Positions 1 through 14,200 of a stretch of 64,000 nucleotides of DNA are shown here, piece by piece. The notes under the pieces are model-generated. The model worked only from the letters and a program-made list of their open reading frames with translations, was not told the DNA's origin and ran no database searches. Both the position numbers and the translations under genes were made by a program. The DNA comes from Mya arenaria (Eukaryota; Mollusca; Bivalvia; Myida; Myidae): positions 3,179,001-3,243,000 of the forward strand of contig NC_069135.1 in NCBI RefSeq assembly GCF_026914265.1, read 5' to 3'. Each line of letters starts with the position of its first letter. Position 1 is the stretch's first letter.

Positions 1-99
1 CGTAACGCTGATTGTTTTCCATTATGTCAACGGTTCTTGGGGCCCCTTTACGATTGATCACCAATGCAAATTTAGAAAGGCTGCATGTAACAATTCCAA

Positions 100-300
100 G
101 TTCTTTGATTTTGAAGCAGGTGCTTTTAGACAGTTTTACCCAAAATTGGGGAAACGATAACAACTGGCTTATTCCTTCCATTTATTTAGTCAGTAAGACA
201 ATTTTACATGTGTTAGCTTGTCAAAGTGACACACGGTTTTTTGGTAGTTCCAAAGTGGCCAAGCTTACCTCTGTATCAGATACAGATCAGTCGTACTCTG
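100..300 (+). mobile_element. Fossil RT/RNase H scrap of a DIRS-like retroelement
   Basis: A short stretch reads NNWLIPSIYLVSKTILH and, close by, LVVPKWPSLP. This resembles the conserved 'NNW-PP--L-----H ... G-LVVP-WPSA' block near the RNase H end of DIRS/tyrosine-recombinase type elements common in invertebrates. It is broken, with at least one break, and has no recognisable ends. An old fossil; the family assignment is from memory of the motif and tentative. Confidence 0.4.
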
Positions 301-440
301 AGTGCGAATATCGATTGTGTATTAATTGTATTTATTTTCGAATTGATTATTATGATTATCCGTGCATTTGGAACAAACAAGAAGAGCTTCCTAAGGATCT
401 CAGATGTTGCCGTGAAGCATTCTTGAACGTCTTTATATAA

Positions 441-1520
441 TAGCCTTTTCCTAAAAAAAAACACAGGAACTAACTTTTAAACAATACGACTGTTATTTCA
501 ATTTTTCTTTACTTGGTGTAAAAGATATAATTTTAAATCTTTGCTTTTTGGTTAGTTGATGAAATGAATTATGACTGTTTAAATGCTATTTTCTATTAAT
601 GTATATATTTCACAATATATTTTATATTATATCTATATTTATATATGATCATTGTTATGATATTATTTGTTGTACACGTACCCGTTCTTTAACTGTCGAT
701 AAAATACCATGTTTGTTGGCACACCTGCACTGTGTTTATTTATTTATTTAAGGTCCATATAAGAAATATTTTATGTTTGGCATAAAGTGAAATGAAATAG
801 AAAACATTAATCTCCCTTAAACTCATTTTTATTCTTATTTTCGATCGAGTGAAATCTATCGACAACGCCCGAGCTTTTCCTGCTCATAGTTCTTAGAACA
901 GAAAATGACATTACGTTTTTGTAATAGCTTTTTACTGTTGAGATCGCAAATTGTTGATGGTGTATTTAATGTTTGATGTAGAAAACGTGCATTTTAATGC
1001 ATCAATCATATCATGCACATTGCATATAACCTCGACCTCACGGTTAATCATGTCTGTAATAATTGTCGGTTGCATTAATCAAATAAATTAACCTTTTTTT
1101 ATCTAGATGCACAAATTTGCATTTCCTATAAAAAAAACAACATCAACAACAACAAAACAACAACATCTGTCTATAAAAAACATAAAACTTAAAATTCAAG
1201 AAGACACCTGATAAATTCCCCCGATGCGACTTGTCTGAGTGATGATATCCCTCGACTGGTTATGCAAAGTGGATGGAAATCAAATGATTGTGAAATATTC
1301 CAACCGAAACATGCAATACGTGGATGATGGACTCTTATGAGCCTTGGACACAAAATATGAATTTGTTTGCAATCATTGAAATAAAAGAATATTTTTACCC
1401 CACGTTAACTAGTTTCAAACTAATAAAAACATTCATAAAGGCAAACATTCGGATTAAGTTTGTAGAAGATTGAGCCAGAAATATTGCACAAAATAAAAGT
1501 CTCTAGGTTGTTAACAATGT
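441..1520. other. AT-rich stretch with no recognisable gene
   Basis: Only short chance reading frames, poly-A/T runs and CAA-rich tracts are seen. No coding motif, tRNA or clear repeat boundary was found. Confidence 0.5.
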
Positions 1521-2700
1521 TTTTCTAAGCTTTGACCAAGTGACCTATTTTTCGACCCCATGTGACCTGGTTTCAAAAAAATCCAAGACTTCTCCAAAAT
1601 TTAACCTAATGACTTGGTTTTCGACCCCATGTGATCTAGTTTTAAAAAATCCAAGACTTCTCCAAAATTTAACCTAATGACCTGGTTTTCGACCCCATGT
1701 GACCTAGTTTAAAAAAATCCAAGACTTCTCCAAAATTTAACCTAATGACCTGGTTTTAGACAATGCGACCCAATCTTAACGTCTTCCAGCGTTAAACAAA
1801 GGGGAACATTCTGACCACAGCTTGAACAAAGTCCAATATTTGATTCCGGGAATGACTTCAAAAGATTTTACCAAGTGGGCTATCTTCACATTTCTAGTAT
1901 GTTCCCGAGATTTGACCTAGTGACCTTGTTTTTGACCCTATGTGAACCATTTTTAAACGCGATAAGATGTCATTAGAGTAACATTCTGATTATGTTTTAA
2001 CATAATCTGACCAATTATTACCATGTGGTTCCGCCAATTTTTAAGAGTTTATCAAAAGGAACCGTTCAGATAAAGTTCTGATGAATAGTGGACCAAATAT
2101 AATGCCTCAAGTGTGTTACAAGGATTTGACCTTGTGACCAAGCTTTGACCCCATGTGACCCACTTTTACAAGCAGGTCGACTTGATAAAGAGGGACATTC
2201 TGTTCAAGTTTGAACATAATCTAACCCATCACTACCAAGATATGGTTTCAAACAAATGTTTTCTAAGATTTGACCTAGTGACCTATTTTTCTCACATATT
2301 ACCGAATTCAAACTTATCCAAGTGGGAAAAATTCTGATTAAGTGTGGGAAATATTGGACCAAATATAATGCCCTTAGTTTGTTCCAAATACTTGACCCCA
2401 TGTGACCCAGTTTTACTAGAGGTCGGGCTTTCATCAAGGGAATCATTCTGACCAAGTTTGAACTTGATCTGACCCATCCCTGCCAAGACTTGGTTCTGGA
2501 TGGACGAACGGACGCAATTCAATAACTCCCTCCAGAAACCTTCGGTTCGGCGGGATGATAACTAAAGAGGACAACCTTAGACCAAAGGATACTCTAGTTA
2601 GAAATAGTACAAGCTTTTTGTGTTTTGTTTTGACCCTGAACTTTGACCTAAAATCAATAGGGGCCACTTGTGGGCATGACCAACCTCCCTACCAAGTATG
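1520..2700. repeat. Tandem and interspersed TGACC-rich repeat
   Basis: The phrase 'gacctagtgacct..ttttcgaccccatgtgacc' recurs many times. From about 1530 to 1760 it forms three to four near-identical direct units of about 70 bp, each with 'ccaagacttctccaaaattt'. From about 1830 to 2500 it continues as a looser, longer period, and at 2620-2720 it grades into 'ctttgacctaaaatcaatagggg'. The same family reappears near 5740. The open frames here are by-products of the repeat. It lies downstream of the NUDT5-like gene. Confidence 0.75.
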
Positions 2701-3792
2701 AGCTTCAAGGTCACCATGACGTAGACATGAAAATCAAAAGGTGCTATTTGCTCTTAATGACCAACTCTTAACAAGTTTAAGGACCTTAAACTCAAGTCAT
2801 TCTCTTGTTATCAATAAGACAATGTTTTGTCTACTGAACAACATGTACAAAGCAATAAACCGCTACTTCTTCGAAAGGGGGTATAAAAACTGAAGAAGTC
2901 GTTGTAATGCCAATGTTTAATAAACATAATACATTAATTATTTCAGAAATTCTTAACACATTTTATTAGTAGACACTTTTACAATTAATTACTGTGTACA
3001 CATTTTGGTTATAAATTTTGAACTTTTAAGAAAAAGTACTGGCACAAACCTAAGACAAAAATTCAGCGTATATTCCGATTCGATCAGTATCATATATTGT
3101 ATATAAAAACATATATGTCAAGGACTTAGGGACGTTTTATTAATCAAACTGGCATTTCTTATACAACTTCCCAGTGCTGAAGAAGTCACAAATACCAAGA
3201 GTGCTATTGAGTGACCGATGGTTGTTTTTCAGTCATAACAGGGTATAACTCTACAATTATTAAAGCCAGAGATATTGCCTTGCAAAGGTTTACATGTATA
3301 ATCATGTAAAAAACTGGTGCTTACAGTTATACTTATATTTTAGGTCTATTATTTAAAACTATAAATATACACCTATATACATTATCATCATAGATCTGAA
3401 TAAGATTCATCTTAAAATTTCAATTCACATTACAATAGTTAGTATAATAAGCTGTTACTAAATGTTACTTATAATACAAGTAGATGGCATTCAATAGTCT
3501 TGTTCATAACCTCTTTATGCAAATACCTGTCATAAAGACATTTCAGTAGTTCCAACAAATATGCTTTAATATTTCTGATTTCCATCAACTTGACAAGCTT
3601 AAATTCATGTTACAAAAACTTCACTAGGTACATTAAGGTAATTTCAGCCTTAAACAACATGCAAACTCAAGAGATGTTAGAATGAAATGTACATGTAGTG
3701 AGGGAACATTACAGTCTTCGGTCTTCTGTGCGAGCTTGAATTCCTGAGTTGACAAGTAATTATGTATCCAATCAATAAAATTCTTCAAGTGG
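2700..3792. other. 3' flank of the NUDT5-like gene, no other gene seen
   Basis: AT-rich sequence immediately downstream of the minus-strand stop codon at 3793-3795. It probably holds the 3' UTR and polyadenylation site, but several TTTATT-like strings occur and I cannot choose one. Confidence 0.4.
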
Positions 3793-6700
3793 TCATGACA
3801 GATCTTTATTTTGCTGTAACATTTTACGAGTTTGTTCCATCCCAATAGCGTATGCAAACACACGAGAGTCGACTACCATACCCGCATCAGAGAACTCTGA
3901 AAATATAAAACAAACATGAGTTACCAAAATTATAAAACAGGAGCACTGCATGGGAGTGTCAACACCGGTCTGTTGTTGTTGCTGTTGCTGTTGCAACTTG
4001 ATTAAACAATATTTATGAACCTTGCTACATATATGGGCATTTGCCACTGGTAACATGTGTATTAAGTTTCATGTGAATTTCGTTTGACTGATGGCCAAGT
4101 TTTTGCATGATTGTGCTGACGACACAATAGCTGACAACACAAGGCCATGACTGTATACCACATGACGTTGCTGGTTTCGAGTGTAATACAACCAATACAT
4201 GTTGATATTGATGCGCTTCCATTGAACTTAGAGGGCAAGAAATTCATGCATTTCAAGAAAGGAAAACAATTACTTCTATTAGTGGACAAACAATTATTTT
4301 GAATTTAAAGATCTAACAGAAATGATTTTTGACATGTTTTATGCCGAAGTGGTTTGCATATTATGTCATAAAAAGGCAATAAGCTCATTTTAAACCCTTT
4401 GGTGCGTATACCTTGCTGGCACAACTCATCTTAATAAAGGCTGGTTGTCAGAATCTGGCGTTTTAATGGAGTCAAATTATGCGAGGTATTTAAAACACTG
4501 AATGTTGGAATGATGAGAGAGTAAGTCATCTGGCAGAATATCATTTTTATCCTGACTTGTTGATATCATTGTTTCCATTACACAAATCTTTTTGTTTTGC
4601 TCATAAGCATATGCTGATATTTACGTTTAAATTATTTTTAAATACCGATAACCTTAACTCATGCTTTTCAGAAAAGGGCGTTTAATCTGATGAATTGAAA
4701 TGATCTTGCAAATTTGGTATAACACATTCAATAAAATTTGCATTTACAATTAAACCACATTCTAAATAAACAAGATAATGAAGAAATTATGCACAATCAC
4801 TGACACGTACAGCTGTCAACTCTGATCCATCTGAAGTATTAAAATAACTGTTGACCTTATATATCAAACCCCATTCATGTGGTTAAAATATAAATTATTG
4901 TTATTCAGTAAAACGACAGGTTTGATATTTCATAAACAAAACAAGAATATAAATGTTTTAACGTGACAAGAATAGACGTTGGGAAGCATTCTATGACTAT
5001 GTTCATGTACGTGTACCAAGTTTCAACATGGATAAAACAACTAAAGTCAACGGGTAGGTTCCCCTGTTTGACCCTAAATCCCCCCCCTATTCCCTGAACA
5101 TCCCGAACATTTCAAATCTACTGTAAAATAAACCTTTCAAATGTGTACTGGAAACCTTAAATTAACAAAGAAAAATATCACTGAAACATATCTCAAATAT
5201 TATTCATGTAGGTGAGATAAAAAAAGGTTTACATCCGGTTAGAAAGTCATGATAAAGAACCTTGCACTGTTTGTACGGTACATGTACACCTACCATTCAG
5301 CTTTCGGAGGAAGTCATCCATTGGAACACATATGACATCGATATACTCTGCATTGCAATATAAATGTGTTAAATAAGATTAATTTAAATAGTAGCATTAC
5401 TATTAAGTTAAATTTAAAAGTAAAAGAAATATATATCAATTAAAAACATCACATAAAAGACAATCAATGTTTAATTGATTAATCTCCCTTTTGAAAGAGA
5501 TGTTTGTCAAACATTATGCCCCACTGAGTGCAATGTTGTCAGAAATATGTGGACAATTTAATGAAATATGCATGGACCGAAATGACAGCTGATTTATCAT
5601 TGAAATTAAATATCTTTGAGGTAGTTAAAGATTATGACCATTCAAAGTGTGAGGATAATAGGTAAGAATGATGCCATACCAATGGGGTAAAAATGGAGAG
5701 GATGAGGCATTCTTCAGTTACCAATCAGAAAAGCTTTTTATGTTGAAGGTCACAGTGACCATTTAACCTGATGACCCCAAAATCTATAGGGGACATCTAC
5801 TGGTCCACACACACCATCAAAAATCCAGCCTCCATTTTGAAAACTAGCAAGATGGCTCCAGAGCAAACTAATGCTTGTCTTTTCATTCTTCCAATCAAAA
5901 AAGGGGCAAATTCGACAATTATTGTTATGTGCCTCGCTATAAATAGCATTTTGTCTCTGGCAACATGTGTACCAAGGTTTCTGCATGACCATAACCCCAC
6001 CGCTGCCTAACCACACCAAGGCCATGTGAATAACTATAATTTTTCCTTTCAATGAACAGACAAGTAAAACTAAAAATAAATCCTTCAAAAAGGCCAAACT
6101 AAATCTGTTAAAACTTAAAGGATATCTTTATACAAGATATATTTGACAAAAGCTAAAACTATAACTTAATAATAGAATAAAAAAAACCCATTGACTTTGC
6201 CTTTAAAAAAATCAAATTGCATATGAAAATCTGAATTTACATATTTTCTATGAACAATTATTTTGGTGTCAGTAGTGAGATGCCATAATTGTATAATTTA
6301 TCTGAATTTTATTGAAATTTATTGGAAAATATGGAATTATTTTAGAAATACTTAGGTTCTACAGAAATTGAAAGCATATAAGATTAATGTTTTAACATAC
6401 CTCCCTCATCTATTTATACAGCCAGCAATATGAAAAGTAGAAAATAAATCATGGTTAACATTCTGCTGAAAGTTAAAACACAGAACAGTGAGTGCATCAA
6501 TAATTGTTTTATATGAAAACTAGAACTCCGCGAGTCGGATGTGTCGCCTGACGAATTATTTACTGTCGACATTATAGCTGTTAGATTGGCATTTTATTCA
6601 TTTATAGACAGTGATGTTGCCATTTAACTTTCAAGTGTAGGTGGCATTTGATAGTTTACGAGATATGCCACGGACAAAACCTAAGCCAGAACATTAACAA

Positions 6701-8222
6701 AGGGAAAATGGCAATAACTCTAAAAATATGGCAGCAAGAGTAACGGTTCTTGTGCATTGCACTTGCCCTCAATGAGATCTATCTAGCTATGAAGTTTGAA
6801 GTTGATACCTCTTATATTCTTCAAGATATGCCCCTGACAAAACTTACAAAGGGCAATAACTCTAAAAATATGGCAGCAAGAGTTACGGTTCTTGTGCACT
6901 GCACTTACCCTCAATGAGATCTATCTAGCAATGAAGTTTCAAGTTGATTCCTCTTATATTCTTCAAGATATGCCCCGGACAAAACTTTAAGCATGAAAAT
7001 CAACAAAGGGCAATAACTCTAAACATATAGATGCAAGAGTTACGGTTTTTGTGCACTGCACTTTCCCTCAATCAGATATACCTACGGAATAAGTTTCAGG
7101 TTGATACCTCCTATAGTTCACGAGATATGCCACGGACAAACCTAAGCAAGAAAATTAACAAAGGGCAATAACTCTAAAATATGGCAGCAAGAGTAACGGT
7201 TCTTGTGCACTGCACTTGCCCTCAATGAGATCTATCTAGCTATGAAGTTTCAAGTTGATACCTCTTATATTCTTCAAGATATGCCCCGGACAAAACTTTA
7301 AGCATGAAAATTAACAAAGGGCAATAACTTTAAAACTAAGAAAGCAATAGTTACTGTTATTGTGCACTGCACTTGCCCTCCATGATATCTATCTACACAT
7401 GAAGTTTCAAGTTGATAACTCTTATATTCTACAAGATATGCCCCGGACAAAACTTTAAGCATGAAAAATAACAAAGGGCAATAACTCTAAAAATATGGAA
7501 GCAAGAGTAACAGTTCTTGTGCACTGCACTTGCCCTCAATTAGATCTATCTACATATGAAATTTCAAGTTGATACCACTAATAGTTTAGGAGATATACCC
7601 CGGACAAGCGAAAATGGCAATAACTCTAAAGATATGGCAGCAAGAGTAACGGTTCTTGTGCACTGCACTTGCCCTCAATGAGATCTAACTAGCTATGAAG
7701 TTTCAAGTTGATACCTCTTATATTCTTCAAGATATGCCCCGGACAAAACTAACAAAGAACAATAACTCTAAAAATATGGCAGCAAGAGTTACGGTTCTTG
7801 TGCACTGCACTTGCCCTCAATGATATCTATCTACACATGAAGTTTCAAGTTGATACCTCTTATATTCTTCAAGATATGCCCCGGACAAAACTTTAAGCAT
7901 GAAAATTAACAAAGGGCAATAACTTTAAAACTAAGAAAGCAATAGTTACTGTTATTGTGCACTGCACTTGGCCTCCATGCGATCTATCTACATATGAAGT
8001 TTCAAGTTGATAACTCTTATATTCTACAAGATATGCCCCGGACAAAACTTTAAGCATGAAAAATAACAAAGGGCAATAACTCTAAAAATATGGAAGCAAG
8101 AGTAACAGTTCTTGTGCACTGCACTTGCCCTCAATTAGATCTATCTACATATGAAATTTCAAGTTGATACCACTAATAGTTTAGGAGATATACCCCGGAC
8201 AAGCGAAAATGGGACGCGGACG

Positions 8223-8261
<39 letters not shown>

Positions 8262-11200
8262 ACAAAAGTAACCCCTATATGTTGTCTTTTCAGGCGACAC
8301 AAAAACTGGTTTGTAAATTATTTCAGGAGAACAGAAATGCAGCGTAGTGAAGGGCAACACGGCATCCAGGTATCCATGGAGAGATCAATGGTGGGTTGGG
8401 TATCCATGGAGGGATCAATGGTTGGGTTGGGTATCCATGGAGAGATCAATGGTGGGGTTGGGTATCCATGGAGTGATCAATGGTGGGGTTGGGTATCCAT
8501 GGAGGGATCAATGACAGGGTTGGGTATCCATGGAGGGATCAATGGTTGGGTTGGGTATACATGGAGGAGTCAATGGTAGGTTGGGTATCCATGGAAGGAT
8601 CAATGGTGGTGTTGGGTATCCATGGAGGGATCAATGGATGGGTTGGGTATCCATGGAGGGATCAATGGATAGGTTGGGTATCCATGGAGGGATCAATGGT
8701 GGTGTTGGGTATCCATGGAGGGATCAATGTTGGGTTGGGTATCCATGGAGGGATCAATGTTGGGTTGGGTATCCATGGAGGGATCAATGGTGGTGTTGGG
8801 TATCCATGGAGGGATCAATGGATGGGTTCGGTATACATGGAGGGTTCAATGAATGGGTTGGGTATTCATGGAGGGATCAATAAATGAGTTGGCTATCCAT
8901 GGAGGAATCAATGGATGGGCTGGGTATCCATGGAGGGATCAATGTTGGGTTGGGTATCCATGGAGGGATCAATGTTGGGTTGGGTATCCATGGAGGAGTC
9001 AATGGTAGGTTGGGTATCCATGGAGGGATCAATGTTGGGTTGGGTATCCATGGAGGGATCAATGAATGGGTTGGGTATCCATGGAGGGATCAATGTTGGG
9101 TTGGGTATACATGGAGAGATCAATGGATGGGTTGGGTATCCATGGAGGGATCAATGAATGGGTTGGGTATCCATGGAGGGATCAATGTTGGGTTGGGTAT
9201 ACATGGAGGGATCAATGAATGGGTTGGGTATCCATGGAGGGATCAATGTTGGGTTGGGTATACATGGAGGGATCAATGGATGGGTTGGGTATCCATGGAG
9301 GGATCAATGAATGGGTTGGGTATCCATGGAGGGATCAATGTTGGGTTGGGTATACATGGAGAGATCAATGGTGGGTTGGGTATCCATGGAGGGATCAATG
9401 GATGGGTTGGGTATACATGGAGGGATCAATGAATGGGTTGAGTATCCATAGAGGAATCAATGGATGGGTTAGGTATCCATGGAGGGATCAATGGTTGGGT
9501 TGGGTATCCATGGAGGGATCAATGGTGGTGTTGGGTATCCATGGAGGGATCAATGGTTGGGTTGGGTATCCATGGAGGGATCAATGGTGGTTTTGGGTAT
9601 CCATGGAGGGATCAATGGTTGGGTTGGGTATGCATGGATAGATCATTGATTGGGTTGGGTATCCATGGAGGGATCATTGGATGAGTTGGGTATACATGGA
9701 GGGATCAATGGTGGGATGGGGTATCCATGGAGGGATCAATGGTGGGGTGGAGTATCAATTGAGGGATCAATGGTGGGGTTGGGTATCCATGGAGGGGTTG
9801 GGTATCCATGGAGGGATCAATGGTGGGGTTGGGTATCCATGGAGGGATCAATGGTGGGGTTGGGTATCCATGGAGGGATCAATGGTGGGGTTGGGTATCT
9901 GGAGGGATCAATGGTGGTGTTGGGAATCTATGGAGGGATCAATGGTGGGGTAGGGTATCTGGAGGGATCAATGGTGGTGTTTGGTATCTATGGAGGGATC
10001 AATGGTGGGGTAGGGTATCCATGGAGGGATCAATGGTGGGGTTGGGTATCCATGGAGGGATCAATGGTGGGGTTGGGTATCCATGGAGGGATCAATGGTG
10101 GGGTTGGGTATCTGGAGGGATCAATGGTGGTGTTTGGTATCCATGGAGGGATCAATGGTGGGGTTGGGTATCCATGGAGGGATCAATGGTGGGGTTGGGT
10201 ATCCATGGAGGGATCAATGGTGGGGTAGGGTATCTGGAGGGATCAATGGTGGTGTTGGGTATCTATGGAGGGATCAATGGTGGGGTAGGGTATCTATGAA
10301 AGGATCAATGGATGGGTGTGGTATCCATGGAGGGATCAATGTAGGGGTTGGGTATCCATGAAGGGTTCAATGGTGAGGTTGGGTATCCATGGAGTGGTCA
10401 ATGGTGGGATTGAGTCTCCATGAAGGGATCAATGGTGACAATGGGAGGAACAATGATCGGGGTAGCCATGGGAGGAACAATGATCGGGGTAGCCATGGGA
10501 GGAACAATTTAGGAGGTGGTTATCCATGGCCTGACGAAGGCATCCAATGGAGGATCAATGATGGGGGTGGGTATACATTGGAGTTACAATGGAAGGGGTT
10601 GTTATCCATTTGAGGAAAAATGGTTGGGTATTCATATTCTCTATCCAATTGAGGTCAAACTTTGATTTGATTTTTTTTTACATAATTATCATTTTGGAAA
10701 ATGTTCTGATTGTTATGCAAGAAAATCATTCAAGCCGAATGTTTAGGGAAATAAGTTTAAGTATAATAAATTATGTAAACATGTAAACAGCTGGCTTACC
10801 ACAGTTTGATTTAGGACTTTGGTTTTCAGGTAAATCCCCATCAATCTAAAATATAGCAGAATATCTTTCATCTTTTGAAATCTGTGAAATCACAATTGAA
10901 ATTTCAAAATAATGCAATATCATTTCACCAGAGTAAAATGAGTTTAATCATTAGGACTTTTAAAAATACAAGCTTACAAAACACATATGAGCAAAGTCAG
11001 GAAACAGTACAAAACTCTTATGAGCATTCATGTGACAGTACATGACACTTATGAGCAAAGTCATGTGACAGTACAAAACACTTAAAACCAAAGTCATGTG
11101 ACTATACAAATCACTTATGAGCAAAGTCATGTGACTGTTACAGTGACAGTACAAAACTATTAAAAGCAAAGTCCTGTGACAGAACAAAATACTTACAAGC

Positions 11201-14200
11201 AAAGTCAGGTGAAAGGACAAAAAAGTTATGAGCAAAGTCATGTGACAGCAAAAAACATTTATGAGCAAAGTCATGTGACAGTACAAAATACATATGAGCA
11301 AAGTCATATGACCATACAGAACACTTATGAGCAAAGTCATGAGCCTGTTACAGTGACAGTACAAAACTTTTAAAAGCAAAGTCAGGTGAAAGTACAAAAA
11401 AGTTATGAACAGTCATGTGACAGTACAAAACAGTTATGAGCATAGTCATATGACCTTACAAAACACTTATGAGTAAAGACATGTGACAGTACAAAACACC
11501 TACAAGGAGCGAAGTCATGTGACCATACAAAACACCTACAAGGAGCGAAGTCATGTGACCATACAAAACACTTATGAGCTAAGTCATGTGACAATACAAA
11601 ACACTTATGAGCAAAGTCATGTGACAATACAAAACACTTATGAGCTAAGTCATGTGACCATACAAAACACTTATGAGCTTAGTCATGTGACCATACAAAA
11701 CACTTATGAGCTAAGTCATGTGACCATACAAAACACTTTTGAGCAAAGTCATGTGACCGTACAAAACACATATGAGTAAAGTCATGTGACAGTACAAAAA
11801 CTATTATGAGCCAAGTCAGATGACGGTACAAAACACTTAAATAATAATTCATGTGACAGGACATAACACTTATGAGCAAATTCACTTGACAGTTCAACAC
11901 TTAAGAAATAAGTCATGTGACAGGACAAAACACTTATGATATAAGTCATACACAGTACATTTATATAAATATTAGATGGCCAATTATCTATTATTTGCCA
12001 GTGATAATCAAATTGTCAACTTGAAGAAAAACTGTCGAATCAGGCTAAGCTGAGGATGACAGTAATCTTGAAAGATAAAAATGTTGCTATCACTCTATCA
12101 GCAATCTAATATTTATTTCATAATACCAAACAATTTAAGGAGATCAAAAGCTTGTTGGTAATACAAAATGACATTTAAAACCAAAAAAACCTTCAATTCA
12201 TCACACTAGACAGGAGAACTTCAAGTACGTAAAAGTCACACTTATCAAAATATCAACAATTACAATGTTTTTATATCAAGGACTTAAGATTATCAGTTTT
12301 TATAGCAATTTATATTTGTCTTTTAATAATAAACAAGTGAAATTTCTGATGTAAACAGACAACATTGGTCAATCAAAATGGCCAATAATAAATGATTTAA
12401 TGACTACCAGCACCCCATCAGCCATCTAATATTCATTTTGTTAAATAAAAAAATTTAAGGGGATGGCTTTTTTTTTCAAACCTCATTTTCAAACAAAATA
12501 CAGTCAATTACAACATTTTTTTATTGAATGATTAAGGAGTGATCATCACTTAGCTATTTCTTCACAAAACAAGTGAAATGAATACATGCTAAATATGACA
12601 GGTCCAAAGACTGGCAACAATTTACATTAAAAATATTACCAATATTTGCCATTTATTAAATTTCTAACAGCAAATGCTGACTTGGTTAAGAAACAGAGGT
12701 TCTCCTGACCTCTCCTGATGAGGAAGTACATGAGGTCAAACCAGACCTTGTTTTGTAGTCAACATGTGGTGGTAACATTGAATGAAATACAATCTTTGTG
12801 CAATTTTCTTAAGATCGCTGCCTGATAGTAGTTGTTTCACCTTCAATTTGTAACTGTCATTGCTAGATTAGGATACCTTGTCATCTATGTAATTTGCTTA
12901 TTTCTATCAGAGGTTTGGAAATCCCATACTCCAGACTATCAAGAGAATTTCCCTTCAGCTCTTCACCATTTTTTTTTCTTTCAGAAGCGTAGAAATATCG
13001 CAGGCAAAAGCCCAGAGCATCAACCAGATCACTTACCAAACGGTTGCCATACAAATACTCCTTAGAAGGGTTTTATCCCCTTTTGTCCTACAAATTTCCT
13101 ATTCTTCGAATGTTTTTTTTTCATCAAGAGTAATCAAACTGGCTTCAACTATGACGCAAAATCATTTACTAGCCATATTATTATTTGTTGTCGTATATTA
13201 TTTATTATCTTACTTGGTTACTTAAGTAGATTGGATGGTTGAGTACCATTGTATAAAGTCTCGATGCAATACATCAAGTAGTTGCTGAGATATTAACCTA
13301 CATGTATGTGTGCTTACATGCAAAACCTTAACCAGAATTTCTAAGTTAAATAATAAAGGCCCATTTTTTGCATTATATTCAAATAATTGTTATCTAACTC
13401 CATTAATTAAGTAGGTTAGATAGTTGGGAATAAATATCCAAAGTTTTAATGCAATAAATGATGCATTTACTGATACAATGACTTAAAGGTGCTTACATGC
13501 AAAACCTTAACCAAGGTGTGACGCCGAGGGTGAGTAGTATAGCTCTCCTTACTCTTCGAATAGTCGAACGAAAAACTTATGAGATAAGACATGTGACGGT
13601 ACAAAACAATTATGAGTGAAGTCAAATTACAGTACCATGCATTTGTGAGCAAAGCCAAATGACAGCACAAAACACTCACTGGTATAAGCGAAGTCAGATT
13701 ATAGTACAAAACATTTTAATATGGGATAAGTCACATGAAAGTACAAAACACTTACCGATATGAGAGAAGTTAAATTACGGTACAAAACACTTACAGATAT
13801 AAGCCAAGTCACATGACAGCACAAAACACTTATGAGCCAAGTCATATGACAACACTTAATTATGAAGCATACCTCAACAGAAACAAGCTGGGCTGTCATA
13901 TCACCAAGTCCTGGCTCCAAACTTGTGGCTGTAAATACATTCCATGAATAACTATGTTATCCGTGTAATATATATATATAATAACAGTTTTTAAGTCATG
14001 ACCTGCAGGAACACCAAGGCTTTGACAATACCTCAATTCTTTATATATCACAGAATACCTTTATCTGTGGTATGCCATGTTATATCATAACAAGTATCAT
14101 TACACAATGTTTAAATGATAAGAACGTTATTAAACTGTTATAACTTGTAATCTTTATGATTTTAACCAGTAAGGTATACTACAAGCCTAAAGGTGACATG

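Noticed and set aside
8151-10299. Long overlapping open frames ([23 protein letters not shown] repeats)
   Set aside because: They are translations of a ~31-bp minisatellite in all three phases, inside an intron, with no splice or codon-use signal.
10960-11900. Open frames on both strands rich in [10 protein letters not shown] / [11 protein letters not shown]
   Set aside because: A 33-bp tandem repeat cannot be framed out, so both strands stay open; intronic and non-coding.
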